Shown piece after piece: positions 27,632 through 35,993 of a DNA stretch of 64,000 bases (positions are counted from its first letter, which is position 1; every line of letters starts with the position of its first letter). The stretch lies in assembly GCA_963706785.1 (NCBI GenBank), contig CAVPNJ010000004.1, positions 434,001 to 498,000 of the forward strand, read 5' to 3'. A program made the translations under genes and the position numbers. The DNA is from Pollutimonas sp963706785. GTDB taxonomy: Bacteria; Pseudomonadota; Gammaproteobacteria; Burkholderiales; Burkholderiaceae_B. Below the pieces are notes generated by a model. The model saw nothing but the letters and a program-made list of their open reading frames with translations, ran no database searches and was not told the DNA's origin.

Positions 27632-28390
27632 ACACCGCATCATTCCCGCCTTACTGTTACGCGAAGGCGGCTTGGTGAAGACACGTCGATTCAAAGACGC
27701 AAAATATGTGGGAGATCCGATCAATGCCATCCGAATCTTCAACGACAAAGAAGTAGATGAATTAATCGTACTAGATATAGATGCCTCGAAGAACAATCGA
27801 GAGCCCGACTATGCAACGATTGAATTGTTTGCAGGGGAATGCTTCATGCCGCTGTGCTATGGCGGCGGAGTGCGAACAGTAGATCAGGCGGCGCGGATTT
27901 TCGACCTGGGTATCGAAAAATATCCGTGCAATCGGCAGCCATCGATGAACTGGACCTCATCTCAAGGCTCGCCACCCGTTTTGGAAGTCAAAGTATTGTG
28001 GTCTCGATAGACGTCAAGCGAAACTGGCTAAAAAAGCCGGTGCTTTACGAAAGCCGAAACGCAAGGACTCGCTCGGACTGCTGGCTAAATTTTGCGAAAA
28101 CTGCTGTTGCCGCGGGGGCAGGAGAAGTTTTGGTGAATGCGGTTGACCGGGATGGAGAAATGACAGGCTACGACCTGGATTTAATACGGCAGGCAGCCAC
28201 TGCTGTACGCGTACCGCTCATTGCTCTAGGAGGAGGAGGCTCACTAGAGGATATCAACGCGGCGATCGACGCTGGCGCATCAGCAGCAGCTGCAGGCGTG
28301 CTGTTTGTGCTTCATGGCCCACATCGGGCCGTCTTGATAACGTATCCGCAATACGCGGATCTAGAAAGATTACTGGGATCACACGTATGA
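27624..28390 (+). CDS. hisF: HisF-type cyclase subunit paralogue of the amidotransferase cassette, frameshifted
   Basis: A HisF2-type TIM-barrel protein. The TTG at 27624 opens LKHRIIPALLLREGGLVKTR, with GDPINAIRIFNDKEVDELIVLDID and PLCYGGGVRTVDQA. At the A5 run 27916-27920 the frame shifts (one A missing); the next frame continues DELDLISRLATRFGSQSIVVSIDVKR, GEVLVNAVDRDGEMTGYDLDLI, IALGGGGSLEDINAAIDAGAS and HGPHRAVLITYP to 28390. Residues around YESRNARTRSDCWLNF fit the family poorly. The stop overlaps the wbpG start. In sugar loci this protein channels ammonia from HisH to the WbpG-type amidotransferase rather than making histidine. Confidence 0.8.
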
Positions 28391-29508
28391 AACAGTCATA
28401 TCAGGTTTGTACTCATTGTGTAATGGACACCACCGCTTCCGACATCAAATTCGACATGAATGGTGTATGCAACTATTGCAGCGAGTTCATGACAAAATCC
28501 AAAGACATCATCTTTCAGGACCCGGTGGCCAAACAACTCGAGCTTGACGCTTTCATCAAGAAAGTGAAAGCCGCTGGGAAAGGCAAGCGCTACGATTGTG
28601 TTGTTGGCGTATCCGGCGGCGTAGACAGTTCGTGGGTTCTGGTCCAAGCCGTCAAGCTGGGCCTACGCCCCTTGGCGGTTCATATGGATAACGGATGGAA
28701 CAGCGAACTGGCGCAACATAATATTGCCAATCTAGTGCAGGGGCTAGGGGTAGACCTGCACACCCATGTCATTGAGTGGGGCGAGTACAAGAAGCTTATG
28801 CAGGCCTTCTTTGACGCGGATGTCATCGACGTGGAACTACTTTACGACAACGCAATGCTGGGCGTGAACTATCAGCAGGCCATCAAACACAATATCAAAT
28901 ATATCCTTGCAGGAACCAATCAGGCTACCGAAGGAATGCGGATGCCTCCAGGATGGAACTGGTTCAAGTATGACAAAAAAAACATAAAGTCATTGGCCAA
29001 AAATTTCGGCAGTATCCAGATCAAAACTTTTCCAATAATTGGCACCGTGGATTATCTGTGGTACCGGCTTGTGAGCCGCGTCGAATGGACATCCTTTCTG
29101 GATATGATGCCGTTCAACAAATTTGAAGCGTTAAAGCAGCTTAGTGCTGAATATAATTATCGACCCTATCCTTACAAGCACTACGAGTCCATTTTTACGC
29201 GCTTTTACCAGGGCTATATTCTTCCCAATAAGTTCGGCGTGGATAAGCGACGACTGCACTTGGGCACCTTGGTTTCTGCCGGGCAAATGACGCGCGAAGA
29301 GGCAATGGAGGGCCTTAAAGGCATTGCTTACCTGACAGAAGACGAACTGGAACGCGATAAGCAGTATTTCCTCAAGAAAATGGGATGGACTCCGCATGAT
29401 CTCGAGGTATACATTAGACGAGGCGCCAAGCCGCACTGTATGTATGGCACAGAAAAGCCATTGTGGGAGTTGTGTGAACGCAGTTATTTGCGCCTGTTTC
29501 GGACTTGA
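28387..29508 (+). CDS. wbpG: N-acetyl sugar amidotransferase (WbpG/WbuX/PseA-like)
   Basis: A 373-residue ATP-pyrophosphatase-type enzyme that converts an acetamido group on a sugar nucleotide to an acetamidino group. Cys8, Cys11, Cys28 and Cys31 form two CxxC pairs suited to zinc binding; the PP-loop GVSGGVDSS lies at about 74-82. Other family landmarks are AGTNQATEGMRMPPGWNWFKYDKKN, YHYR-like YRPYPYKHYESIFTRFYQGYILPNKFG (described in part) and the C-terminal GAKPHCMYGTEKPLWELCE. It starts with an ATGA-type overlap with hisF. In P. aeruginosa the WbpG-HisH-HisF trio acts on the 3-N-acetyl group of the di-N-acetyl-mannuronic acid sugar. Confidence 0.87.
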   Translation: MKQSYQVCTHCVMDTTASDIKFDMNGVCNYCSEFMTKSKDIIFQDPVAKQLELDAFIKKVKAAGKGKRYDCVVGVSGGVDSSWVLVQAVKLGLRPLAVHMDNGWNSELAQHNIANLVQGLGVDLHTHVIEWGEYKKLMQAFFDADVIDVELLYDNAMLGVNYQQAIKHNIKYILAGTNQATEGMRMPPGWNWFKYDKKNIKSLAKNFGSIQIKTFPIIGTVDYLWYRLVSRVEWTSFLDMMPFNKFEALKQLSAEYNYRPYPYKHYESIFTRFYQGYILPNKFGVDKRRLHLGTLVSAGQMTREEAMEGLKGIAYLTEDELERDKQYFLKKMGWTPHDLEVYIRRGAKPHCMYGTEKPLWELCERSYLRLFRT

Positions 29509-29544
29509 TAACTAACAGCGCTCGCGAAACAGGCACGGCGGCGC

Positions 29545-30657
29545 TTACGCCGTTACTGTTTGCGAGCCGAAAACCTTGACGGCGCCTGTGACCTCGGCAA
29601 TCTGAACGTCATTCAGATGTTCGCCGATCGGCAGGCTTAGAAGCTGTACATCGACCTGGTTGGCAAACATAGACGGGTCCGGACTTCCCAGGTAACGATA
29701 TGCCGCAAGTTTCGGAAGCGCGATAGGATAATGGACGCCTGTCTGGATGGCCCTTTCCTTCAAGAACTCGGCCAACGCATCTCTGTTCAACGAACGCACC
29801 ACGAACAGATGGAAGGCATGACGGCAGCCGTGGGCAATTGTTGGAAGCACAATACCGTCGACGTCTTTCAGCTCATCAAGATAGAACGCAGCCACACGGT
29901 TACGCTGAATTATCCACGTATCGAGATGCTTGAGTTTCACTGAAAGCACCGCGGCCTGAAGGCCATCTAATCGGCTATTACGTCCCTCAAATTGGTGATC
30001 GTACTTGTCAATTCGCCCATGATTGGCGATCATCCGGCACTGCCTTGCCAAGTCAGGATCGTTGGTGGTGATTGCCCCGGCATCGCCATATGCGCCTAGA
30101 TTCTTCCCCGGATAAAAACTGAATGTGCCGGCATGCCCGATTGCACCGACACGGGTGCCTTTATACTCGGCGCCGTGTGCTTGTGCACAGTCTTCAATTA
30201 CCTTCAGGTCAAACTCGGCCGCCACTGCCAGGAGTGCGTCCATATCGCAAGGATGACCATATAAATGGACGGCAATAATCGCGGCAGTATTCGATGTCAC
30301 CCTACGGCGTACATCTGCCGCATCGATTGTATAGGTGACCGGATCGACGTCGGCAAAGACCACTTTGTAGCCACTGCGAGTCACTGCTTCGCTGCTGGCG
30401 ATAAACGAGTTCGCGGGGACTATTACCTCGGAACCGGGGGCAAAGCCGAAGGCCTCTAGTACGATTTCGATCGCATCGGTGCCATTTCCAACGCCGACGC
30501 AGTAGTCCGCCTGTTGGAAAGAGGCGAAATCTTCCTCGAACCGCTCAGCAACTTCTCCGCCAATATAAGCAGACTGAGCAATAACGCTTGAAATGGCTTC
30601 GTCAATTTCGCACTTGATACTTTTATATTGAGAATAAAGGTCGAGAAACTTAATCAT
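29545..30657 (-). CDS. wlbC: UDP-3-keto-GlcNAcA aminotransferase (WbpE/WlbC-like)
   Basis: A 370-residue DegT-family PLP enzyme that installs the 3-amino group in the UDP-2,3-diacetamido-uronic acid pathway. Signature segments are MIKFLDLYSQYKSIKCEID, GVGNGTDAIEIVLEAFG, IEDCAQAHGAEYKG and FSFYPGKNLGAYGDAG, with Lys185 the Schiff-base lysine; NSRLDGLQAAVL and LSLPIGEHLND follow. It is the last gene of the ugd-wlbA-wlbB-wlbC operon, overlapping wlbB by eight bases. The close match to WbpE/WlbC over its length and the neighbouring genes together make the assignment firm. Confidence 0.9.
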   Translation of the reverse strand: MIKFLDLYSQYKSIKCEIDEAISSVIAQSAYIGGEVAERFEEDFASFQQADYCVGVGNGTDAIEIVLEAFGFAPGSEVIVPANSFIASSEAVTRSGYKVVFADVDPVTYTIDAADVRRRVTSNTAAIIAVHLYGHPCDMDALLAVAAEFDLKVIEDCAQAHGAEYKGTRVGAIGHAGTFSFYPGKNLGAYGDAGAITTNDPDLARQCRMIANHGRIDKYDHQFEGRNSRLDGLQAAVLSVKLKHLDTWIIQRNRVAAFYLDELKDVDGIVLPTIAHGCRHAFHLFVVRSLNRDALAEFLKERAIQTGVHYPIALPKLAAYRYLGSPDPSMFANQVDVQLLSLPIGEHLNDVQIAEVTGAVKVFGSQTVTA

Positions 30658-31120
30658 GGATGCCTCTTATTTTGCGGGCCGGATTGCCTGCGTAAATTCC
30701 CGGCTCAGTGATATTTCGGGTGACCACTGAACCAGCGCCTATGACTACATCATTGCAGATGGAAACTGCCAGAACAGTCGCATTGGTTCCGACTGATACC
30801 CTGTCCCCCAAGCATGTTGGCATCCACAGCGCCTTATTTCCGCGGGCAGGCCCACCATTGCTAAAGAGGTCGTTTACAAACTTGGCTCCGTGGGAAACAA
30901 AACAATCTTCACCAATTTCCACCAGTTCGCACACGAAAGCATGAGATTGAATCCGCGTGCGATTTCCCACTTTGACGCCCTTCTGTATTTCGACGAAGGG
31001 ACCAACAAATACATCGTCCCCCAAAATGCATCCATACAGATTGACCGGGTCCACCAATGTCACTCGTTCACCGAACTCCGCATTGGTGACGGAGATCGTT
31101 TTCACGTTAGGGACAGCCAC
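30650..31120 (-). CDS. wlbB: UDP-3-amino sugar N-acetyltransferase (WbpD/WlbB-like)
   Basis: A 156-residue left-handed beta-helix acetyltransferase that acetylates the 3-amino group made by WlbC using acetyl-CoA. Hexapeptide repeats include YGCILGDDVFVGPFVEIQKG and RTRIQSHAFVCE, then DRVSVGTNATVLAVSICND and the end GIYAGNPARKIRG. FVSHGAKFVND holds the catalytic histidine region. The start is GTG at 31120, sharing one base with the wlbA stop (TAGTG). It is somewhat shorter than WbpD (about 190 residues), with an abbreviated C-terminus. Confidence 0.87.
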   Translation of the reverse strand: MAVPNVKTISVTNAEFGERVTLVDPVNLYGCILGDDVFVGPFVEIQKGVKVGNRTRIQSHAFVCELVEIGEDCFVSHGAKFVNDLFSNGGPARGNKALWMPTCLGDRVSVGTNATVLAVSICNDVVIGAGSVVTRNITEPGIYAGNPARKIRGIHD

Positions 31121-32178
31121 TAATTCGCCCCCAACTTCGAGTACTTGGGACGAAAATGCATTTTGACTTCCCTGCCGGTTTCGATGGATTCATAGATCGC
31201 ATTGATCAATTCCAAACTCTTTCGGCCTTCCAGTCCGTCCACCATATGATGTTTATTATTGATTATGCAGTCGACTACATGACCGTAATATTCCTGATGT
31301 CCAAACCCATATACATTAGGTGGATTCACAGAATATCTTTCCATTACTTCAGCGTCATCTGGCTCGGGCTCTACAAAGTTCCACACCTTCATTTCATTGA
31401 CCGCGAAGCCACCGATCTCGACGGACCCTTTCTCTCCGAGAACTGATAGGGATCCCTCTAAATCCTTGGGCCGCACTGCCGTGGTGGCCTCTATGCACCC
31501 CAGCGCACCATTGCGAAAATGCAGGATGACAACCGCAGTATCCTCGGCCTCGATGTTGACCAACGCGGTCCGGCTCATCGCAACAACGCTATCTACCTCT
31601 CCCATCATCCATTCAAGCAAATCAACATGATGGCTCGCCTGATTCGTAAGAACCCCGCCGTCCATCGCCCAGGTGCCGCGCCATGCATCCTGATCATAAT
31701 AGGCTTGAGGCCGGCACCACCGGACACGCACTGTTCCCATTACTAGCTTGCCAAAGCGCCCGCGTTCCAGCGCTTCTCTGAGCTTCATCACAGGGACGTT
31801 GAAGCGGTTCTGCTTTACGACGAACAATTTGATTCTGGCCCGCTCGCAAGCCCTTATCATGTCGTCTGCATCATCCAGCGTAAGCGCCATCGGCTTTTCT
31901 ACGACGATGTGCTTGCCATACGGTGCCAACTCTTTAACGTGTCGCGCGTGATGTCCGCTTTCTGTGAGGACAACCACAATATCGATCTCCACCTCGCGCA
32001 TCATCCGGTGCATATCGACAAAGCCCGGGACATTAAATTGCTCCGCCGTAGCAGCCGCCCGTTCTTCCACTATGTCGCACACTGCAACCAGTGTGGCACC
32101 AGCGATCTGTTCATTCCCTAATAATTCGGCGTGCCTTTTCGAAATTCGGCCACAGCCCACGAGCGCAACTTTCAACAT
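31120..32178 (-). CDS. wlbA: UDP-GlcNAcA 3-dehydrogenase (WbpB/WlbA-like, Gfo/Idh/MocA family)
   Basis: A 352-residue NAD-dependent oxidoreductase that oxidises the 3-hydroxyl of UDP-GlcNAcA, the first committed step to 2,3-diamino uronic acids; Bordetella WlbA recycles NADH with 2-oxoglutarate. It shows VALVGCGRISKRHAELL, VVEKPMALTLDDADDMI (catalytic Lys of EKP) and MDGGVLTNQASHHVDLLEW, with the conserved His pair. FGHQEYYGHVVDCI lies near the end. The start overlaps the ugd stop as TAATG. Confidence 0.9.
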   Translation of the reverse strand: MLKVALVGCGRISKRHAELLGNEQIAGATLVAVCDIVEERAAATAEQFNVPGFVDMHRMMREVEIDIVVVLTESGHHARHVKELAPYGKHIVVEKPMALTLDDADDMIRACERARIKLFVVKQNRFNVPVMKLREALERGRFGKLVMGTVRVRWCRPQAYYDQDAWRGTWAMDGGVLTNQASHHVDLLEWMMGEVDSVVAMSRTALVNIEAEDTAVVILHFRNGALGCIEATTAVRPKDLEGSLSVLGEKGSVEIGGFAVNEMKVWNFVEPEPDDAEVMERYSVNPPNVYGFGHQEYYGHVVDCIINNKHHMVDGLEGRKSLELINAIYESIETGREVKMHFRPKYSKLGAN

Positions 32179-33539
32179 TATTCGACTCTCTCTAAAGTCA
32201 GTTCAGTAGCGACAGAGTTCCGGCCAATTCCGAAGTATTCGATACCCTTCAGGCCATCGTCTTGCAGGTCAAAAATATTTCGTCCGTCAAAAATTATCGG
32301 ACTCTTCAACTTCAATTTGATGGTTTCGAAATCGGGGCTTCTGAACTCCTTCCACTCGGTAACAATGATCAGGGCATCAGCATCGTCGAGCGCTGCCATA
32401 GGCTGCGCTGCGTAGCTGAGCTGCGGATGGGAAACGCCGAAAATACGTTTGGCTTCGTCGATCGCGGCAGGGTCGTAAGCAACGATGGAGGCACCGAGCC
32501 GCAGGAGCTCGGCAATGATCACGCGGCTAGGCGCTTCACGCATATCGTCGGTGTCCGGCTTGAACGACAGGCCCCATAAGGCAAAGTTCAGGCCCGTGAG
32601 GTCTTCGCCAAAGCGCGCAACTACCTTATCGACGATAACCAACTTTTGACGTTCATTTGCCTTCTCTACGGCCGCCAAAACTCTCAGTTCGCCGCCTGCC
32701 CCTGTGGCGGTACGAAGGAGAGCCTGAATATCCTTGGGAAAACACGAACCACCATACCCGCAGCCCGGGTAAAGAAAATGCCATCCTATGCGAACATCAG
32801 AGCCCACTCCCTGCCGCACCAATTCAATATCGGTGCCGAGCTTTTCGGACAATAAGGCGAGCTCGTTCATGAACGAAATACGAGTGGCCAGCATCGCGTT
32901 GGCAGCATACTTGGTAAGCTCTGCAGACCGTGCGTCCATGATCAGAAGCCTGTCATGCTGACGCTGAAACGGTGCATACAGCGTGCGCATGATATGGATG
33001 GCTTGCTCATCCGACGATCCGATCACGATGCGATCGGGCCGCATGAAATCATCAATTGCGACGCCTTCCTTCAAGAACTCTGGGTTGGACACCACACTGA
33101 AGTCTATGGTCTCACCACGGCGTTCCAGTTCGGCTGCGACAACCGCCTTGACCTTATCGGCGGTTCCAACCGGGACTGTGCTTTTGTCAACAACGACCTT
33201 GTACTCATTCATGTACTTACCGATAGCACGCGCGGCGTTCAACACATACTGAAGATCTGCGGATCCGTCCTCGTCGGCCGGCGTTCCCACTGCAATCAAC
33301 TGCAGCACCCCGAACTCCACCGCGCGCCGGACGTCGGTTGTGAACCGTAAACGACCGGCCTCCACGTTTCGTTTAATTATTTCTTCGAGACCGGGCTCAT
33401 AAATACACACGCCCCCAGCCTCTAGCAATGCTATCTTCGCGGGATCGACGTCCATACATAAGACATCATTACCCACATCGGCTAGACAGGCGCCTGTCAC
33501 CAGGCCCACATAGCCGCTGCCAATTACTGTCACCCTCAT
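32178..33539 (-). CDS. ugd: UDP-glucose 6-dehydrogenase
   Basis: A 453-residue enzyme making UDP-glucuronate from UDP-glucose with two NAD. The N-terminal MRVTVIGSGYVGLVTGACLA binds NAD; VDKSTVPVGTADKV and SNPEFLKEGVAIDDFMRPDR follow. The active-site YPGCGYGGSCFPKD has its cysteine near residue 266, and WGLSFKPDTDDMREAPS begins the C-terminal domain. These are features of the Ugd/TuaD branch, not of the WbpA/WbpO UDP-GlcNAc branch, although it heads the wlb operon whose first enzyme needs UDP-GlcNAcA. Either a second dehydrogenase exists elsewhere or this enzyme accepts UDP-GlcNAc. Confidence 0.88.
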   Translation of the reverse strand: MRVTVIGSGYVGLVTGACLADVGNDVLCMDVDPAKIALLEAGGVCIYEPGLEEIIKRNVEAGRLRFTTDVRRAVEFGVLQLIAVGTPADEDGSADLQYVLNAARAIGKYMNEYKVVVDKSTVPVGTADKVKAVVAAELERRGETIDFSVVSNPEFLKEGVAIDDFMRPDRIVIGSSDEQAIHIMRTLYAPFQRQHDRLLIMDARSAELTKYAANAMLATRISFMNELALLSEKLGTDIELVRQGVGSDVRIGWHFLYPGCGYGGSCFPKDIQALLRTATGAGGELRVLAAVEKANERQKLVIVDKVVARFGEDLTGLNFALWGLSFKPDTDDMREAPSRVIIAELLRLGASIVAYDPAAIDEAKRIFGVSHPQLSYAAQPMAALDDADALIIVTEWKEFRSPDFETIKLKLKSPIIFDGRNIFDLQDDGLKGIEYFGIGRNSVATELTLERVE

Positions 33540-33670
33540 TGTTTTTCTCCTGACCGGTCGTGCGTCTTCCCAGTAACTGGATACAGACGTAATGAACTGA
33601 AATCATAGATACGAACGATATTGGGCAACATCCGTTGGACGGCTTACGCAGGCCTTCACCGTATGGCCTA

Positions 33671-33686
33671 GCGGCTACCGAAGGCG
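33671..33686 (-). promoter_or_regulatory. Weak ops-like element upstream of ugd
   Basis: On the minus strand CGCCTTCGGTAGCCGC contains CGGTAGC, seven of the eleven bases of the E. coli ops element (GGCGGTAGCGT) that loads RfaH. It lies about 135 bases upstream of the ugd-wlbABC operon. One such match could be chance. Confidence 0.2.
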
Positions 33687-33824
33687 GGGTTTAAAGCGTT
33701 TAACGTATGTCTAGGTGCCCGGTAACTTCTTATGATTCTTGTGTCGTTTTGCACTTTGCAAACTTCCAGCGAACCGCGCAAATCAACGCTCGCTACAACA
33801 GAACGTAAGAGAAGAGGGAAATCG

Positions 33825-35948
33825 ATGTCTTACATTGTTACCCGCCGAAAATCCACGGCGGTACCACCCATTGCTCGCCCGACAACACCTCTTCGCGCCC
33901 GGCTACTGGCATTGCCACGACGGCATAAACGTCTGCTGCAAATGGCTGTCGATACGTGTCTGATCTGGCTCGCCCTATGGCTGGCGTTTTATTTGCGCTT
34001 GGACGATGTTTACGCGGTCCAGCCGTTTAGGGGCCACGCATGGTTATTCGTGGCCGCCCCGTTGGTGACACTGCCCATTTTCTTCCGCTTTGGCTTGTAC
34101 CGCGCGGTTATGCGCTATGTCGGCTATCAGGCGCTGGCAACGGTTGCCATGGCAACTAGCGTATCTGCTGCATTATTGGCGATCGTTATTTCTCTATACC
34201 CTGAACCGCCAGCCATTGTGCCGCGGTCTGTCGTCATCATCTATTGGCTACTAAGCCTGATGTTTATCGCCGGTCTACGTCTGGCCATGCGGCAGTACTT
34301 TCGCGGGGTGGCCTTCAATCTTCACTCCGGATCATTTCTGCATATTAGCCAACCGCGTAAGGCTAAAGTACGCGTTGCAATCTATGGCGCGGGTGATGCC
34401 GGCAATCAGTTACTGATGGCATTGCGCTTAAGCAATGAGCGGCATCCCGTAGCATTCATTGACGATAATCTTGAATTGGCGGGACGCATCATCGCCGGTC
34501 TGCCGGTATATGGTCCGAGCGAAATCGCACGCATGCTACAAGAGAAAAATTCACAAGAGGTATTGCTCGCAATTCCGTCGGCATCGCGAGCCCGGCGAGC
34601 CGAGATCCTTAGACTTCTGGCTCCGTATCCATTCAGCGTCCGGACCGTTCCGGGTTTCATGGATCTAGCCAGCGGTCGGGTCAAGGTGCAGGATCTTCGT
34701 GAAGTCGACATCTCGGATTTACTGGGTCGCGACCCAGTCCAGCCCAACAGGCAGCTATTTGAAAAGTGTATACGGGATCAGGTTGTAATGGTCACGGGCG
34801 CTGGCGGTTCGATCGGTGCAGAGCTTTGCCGTCAAATTGTTCAAAACCAGCCTCGCACGCTCATACTGTTCGAGCAAAGCGAATTCAATTTGTACAGTAT
34901 CCAGAGCGAGCTTGATCGCTACATAAGATTTACGGGAACCGACCTGAGGATTGTTCCTGTGCTTAGTTCGGTGCGAAATCAGGAGCGCCTTTTCGATGTG
35001 ATGTCCATATGGAAAGTCGACACCGTTTACCATGCTGCAGCATATAAACATGTCCCGATGGTCGAGCGCAACATTGCCGAGGGAATCATCAACAATATAT
35101 TTGGAACCCTCTATTCGGCTCAGGCAGCCTTAAGGGCGGGCGTTCCGAATTTCGTATTGATATCTACCGACAAAGCCGTGCGCCCGACCAATATTATGGG
35201 ATGTACCAAACGCGTGGCGGAACTCGTCCTCCAGGCACTGGCTCGCGAAGCCCTGCCTTGTCCTTACGGGAACCTCGCTGAACATTCCATTCCGAACCGG
35301 ACACGCTTCACCATGGTGCGTTTCGGCAACGTGCTGGGCTCCTCCGGTTCGGTAATCCCGCTCTTCCGCGAGCAGATCCGCGCAGGAGGCCCAGTTACGG
35401 TAACGCACCCCGAGATTACCCGTTACTTCATGACTATCCCCGAAGCCGCGCAATTGGTGATCCAGGCCGGAGCCATGGGCCAAGGTGGCGATGTGTTCGT
35501 GCTGGATATGGGGGAGCCCGTCAAGATTGTAGAGCTTGCCAGGAAGATGATATTGCTTTCCGGATTGAGCGTATGCAGTCCGCACAATCCCAACGGTGAC
35601 ATTAATATTGAATTCGTGGGCCTGCGACCTGGCGAGAAGCTGTATGAAGAGCTTCTCATCGGAGAAAATGTAAGTGCGACTGAACACCCTATGATCATGC
35701 GCGCTAACGAGAAGCATCTTGAGTGGGAAAATCTTAAATCCTCGTTGGCTGAGCTGGGTCAGGCTGTTAAGTATGACAACTATGTCCGCATACGCGAGCT
35801 ATTTCTGGAATTGGTCGACGGCTATAAGCCCGACGACGAATTGGTGGACTGGATTGATCTACAGCAAAGATCAGCCAGCGTCCGGCCGCGCGATGCCGAG
35901 CGTTACGCGCCGGTAGTACATCCTGAAACCGCACAGTTTGAAGTATGA
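33825..35948 (+). CDS. wbpM: WbpM-like nucleoside-diphosphate-sugar 4,6-dehydratase
   Basis: About 707 residues. Four N-terminal membrane helices (about residues 35-150, from LLQMAVDTCLIWLALWLAF) are followed by a Rossmann sensor domain (AIYGAGDAGNQLLMAL) and a short-chain dehydrogenase domain starting VMVTGAGGSIGAELCRQI. YHAAAYKHVPMVERN, STDKAVRPTNIMGCTKR (catalytic Met-Lys replacing Tyr-Lys) and VRFGNVLGSSGSVIPLF are diagnostic. WbpM-type enzymes make UDP-4-keto-6-deoxy-GlcNAc, precursor of QuiNAc, FucNAc and bacillosamine. I chose the start at 33825 because AGAGGGAAATCG precedes it; the frame is open to 33732. Confidence 0.88.
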   Translation: MSYIVTRRKSTAVPPIARPTTPLRARLLALPRRHKRLLQMAVDTCLIWLALWLAFYLRLDDVYAVQPFRGHAWLFVAAPLVTLPIFFRFGLYRAVMRYVGYQALATVAMATSVSAALLAIVISLYPEPPAIVPRSVVIIYWLLSLMFIAGLRLAMRQYFRGVAFNLHSGSFLHISQPRKAKVRVAIYGAGDAGNQLLMALRLSNERHPVAFIDDNLELAGRIIAGLPVYGPSEIARMLQEKNSQEVLLAIPSASRARRAEILRLLAPYPFSVRTVPGFMDLASGRVKVQDLREVDISDLLGRDPVQPNRQLFEKCIRDQVVMVTGAGGSIGAELCRQIVQNQPRTLILFEQSEFNLYSIQSELDRYIRFTGTDLRIVPVLSSVRNQERLFDVMSIWKVDTVYHAAAYKHVPMVERNIAEGIINNIFGTLYSAQAALRAGVPNFVLISTDKAVRPTNIMGCTKRVAELVLQALAREALPCPYGNLAEHSIPNRTRFTMVRFGNVLGSSGSVIPLFREQIRAGGPVTVTHPEITRYFMTIPEAAQLVIQAGAMGQGGDVFVLDMGEPVKIVELARKMILLSGLSVCSPHNPNGDINIEFVGLRPGEKLYEELLIGENVSATEHPMIMRANEKHLEWENLKSSLAELGQAVKYDNYVRIRELFLELVDGYKPDDELVDWIDLQQRSASVRPRDAERYAPVVHPETAQFEV

Positions 35949-35993
35949 GCAGGCTGGAGTGCAAACCAGCCTGTCAATGCTCTCTACGCCGAG

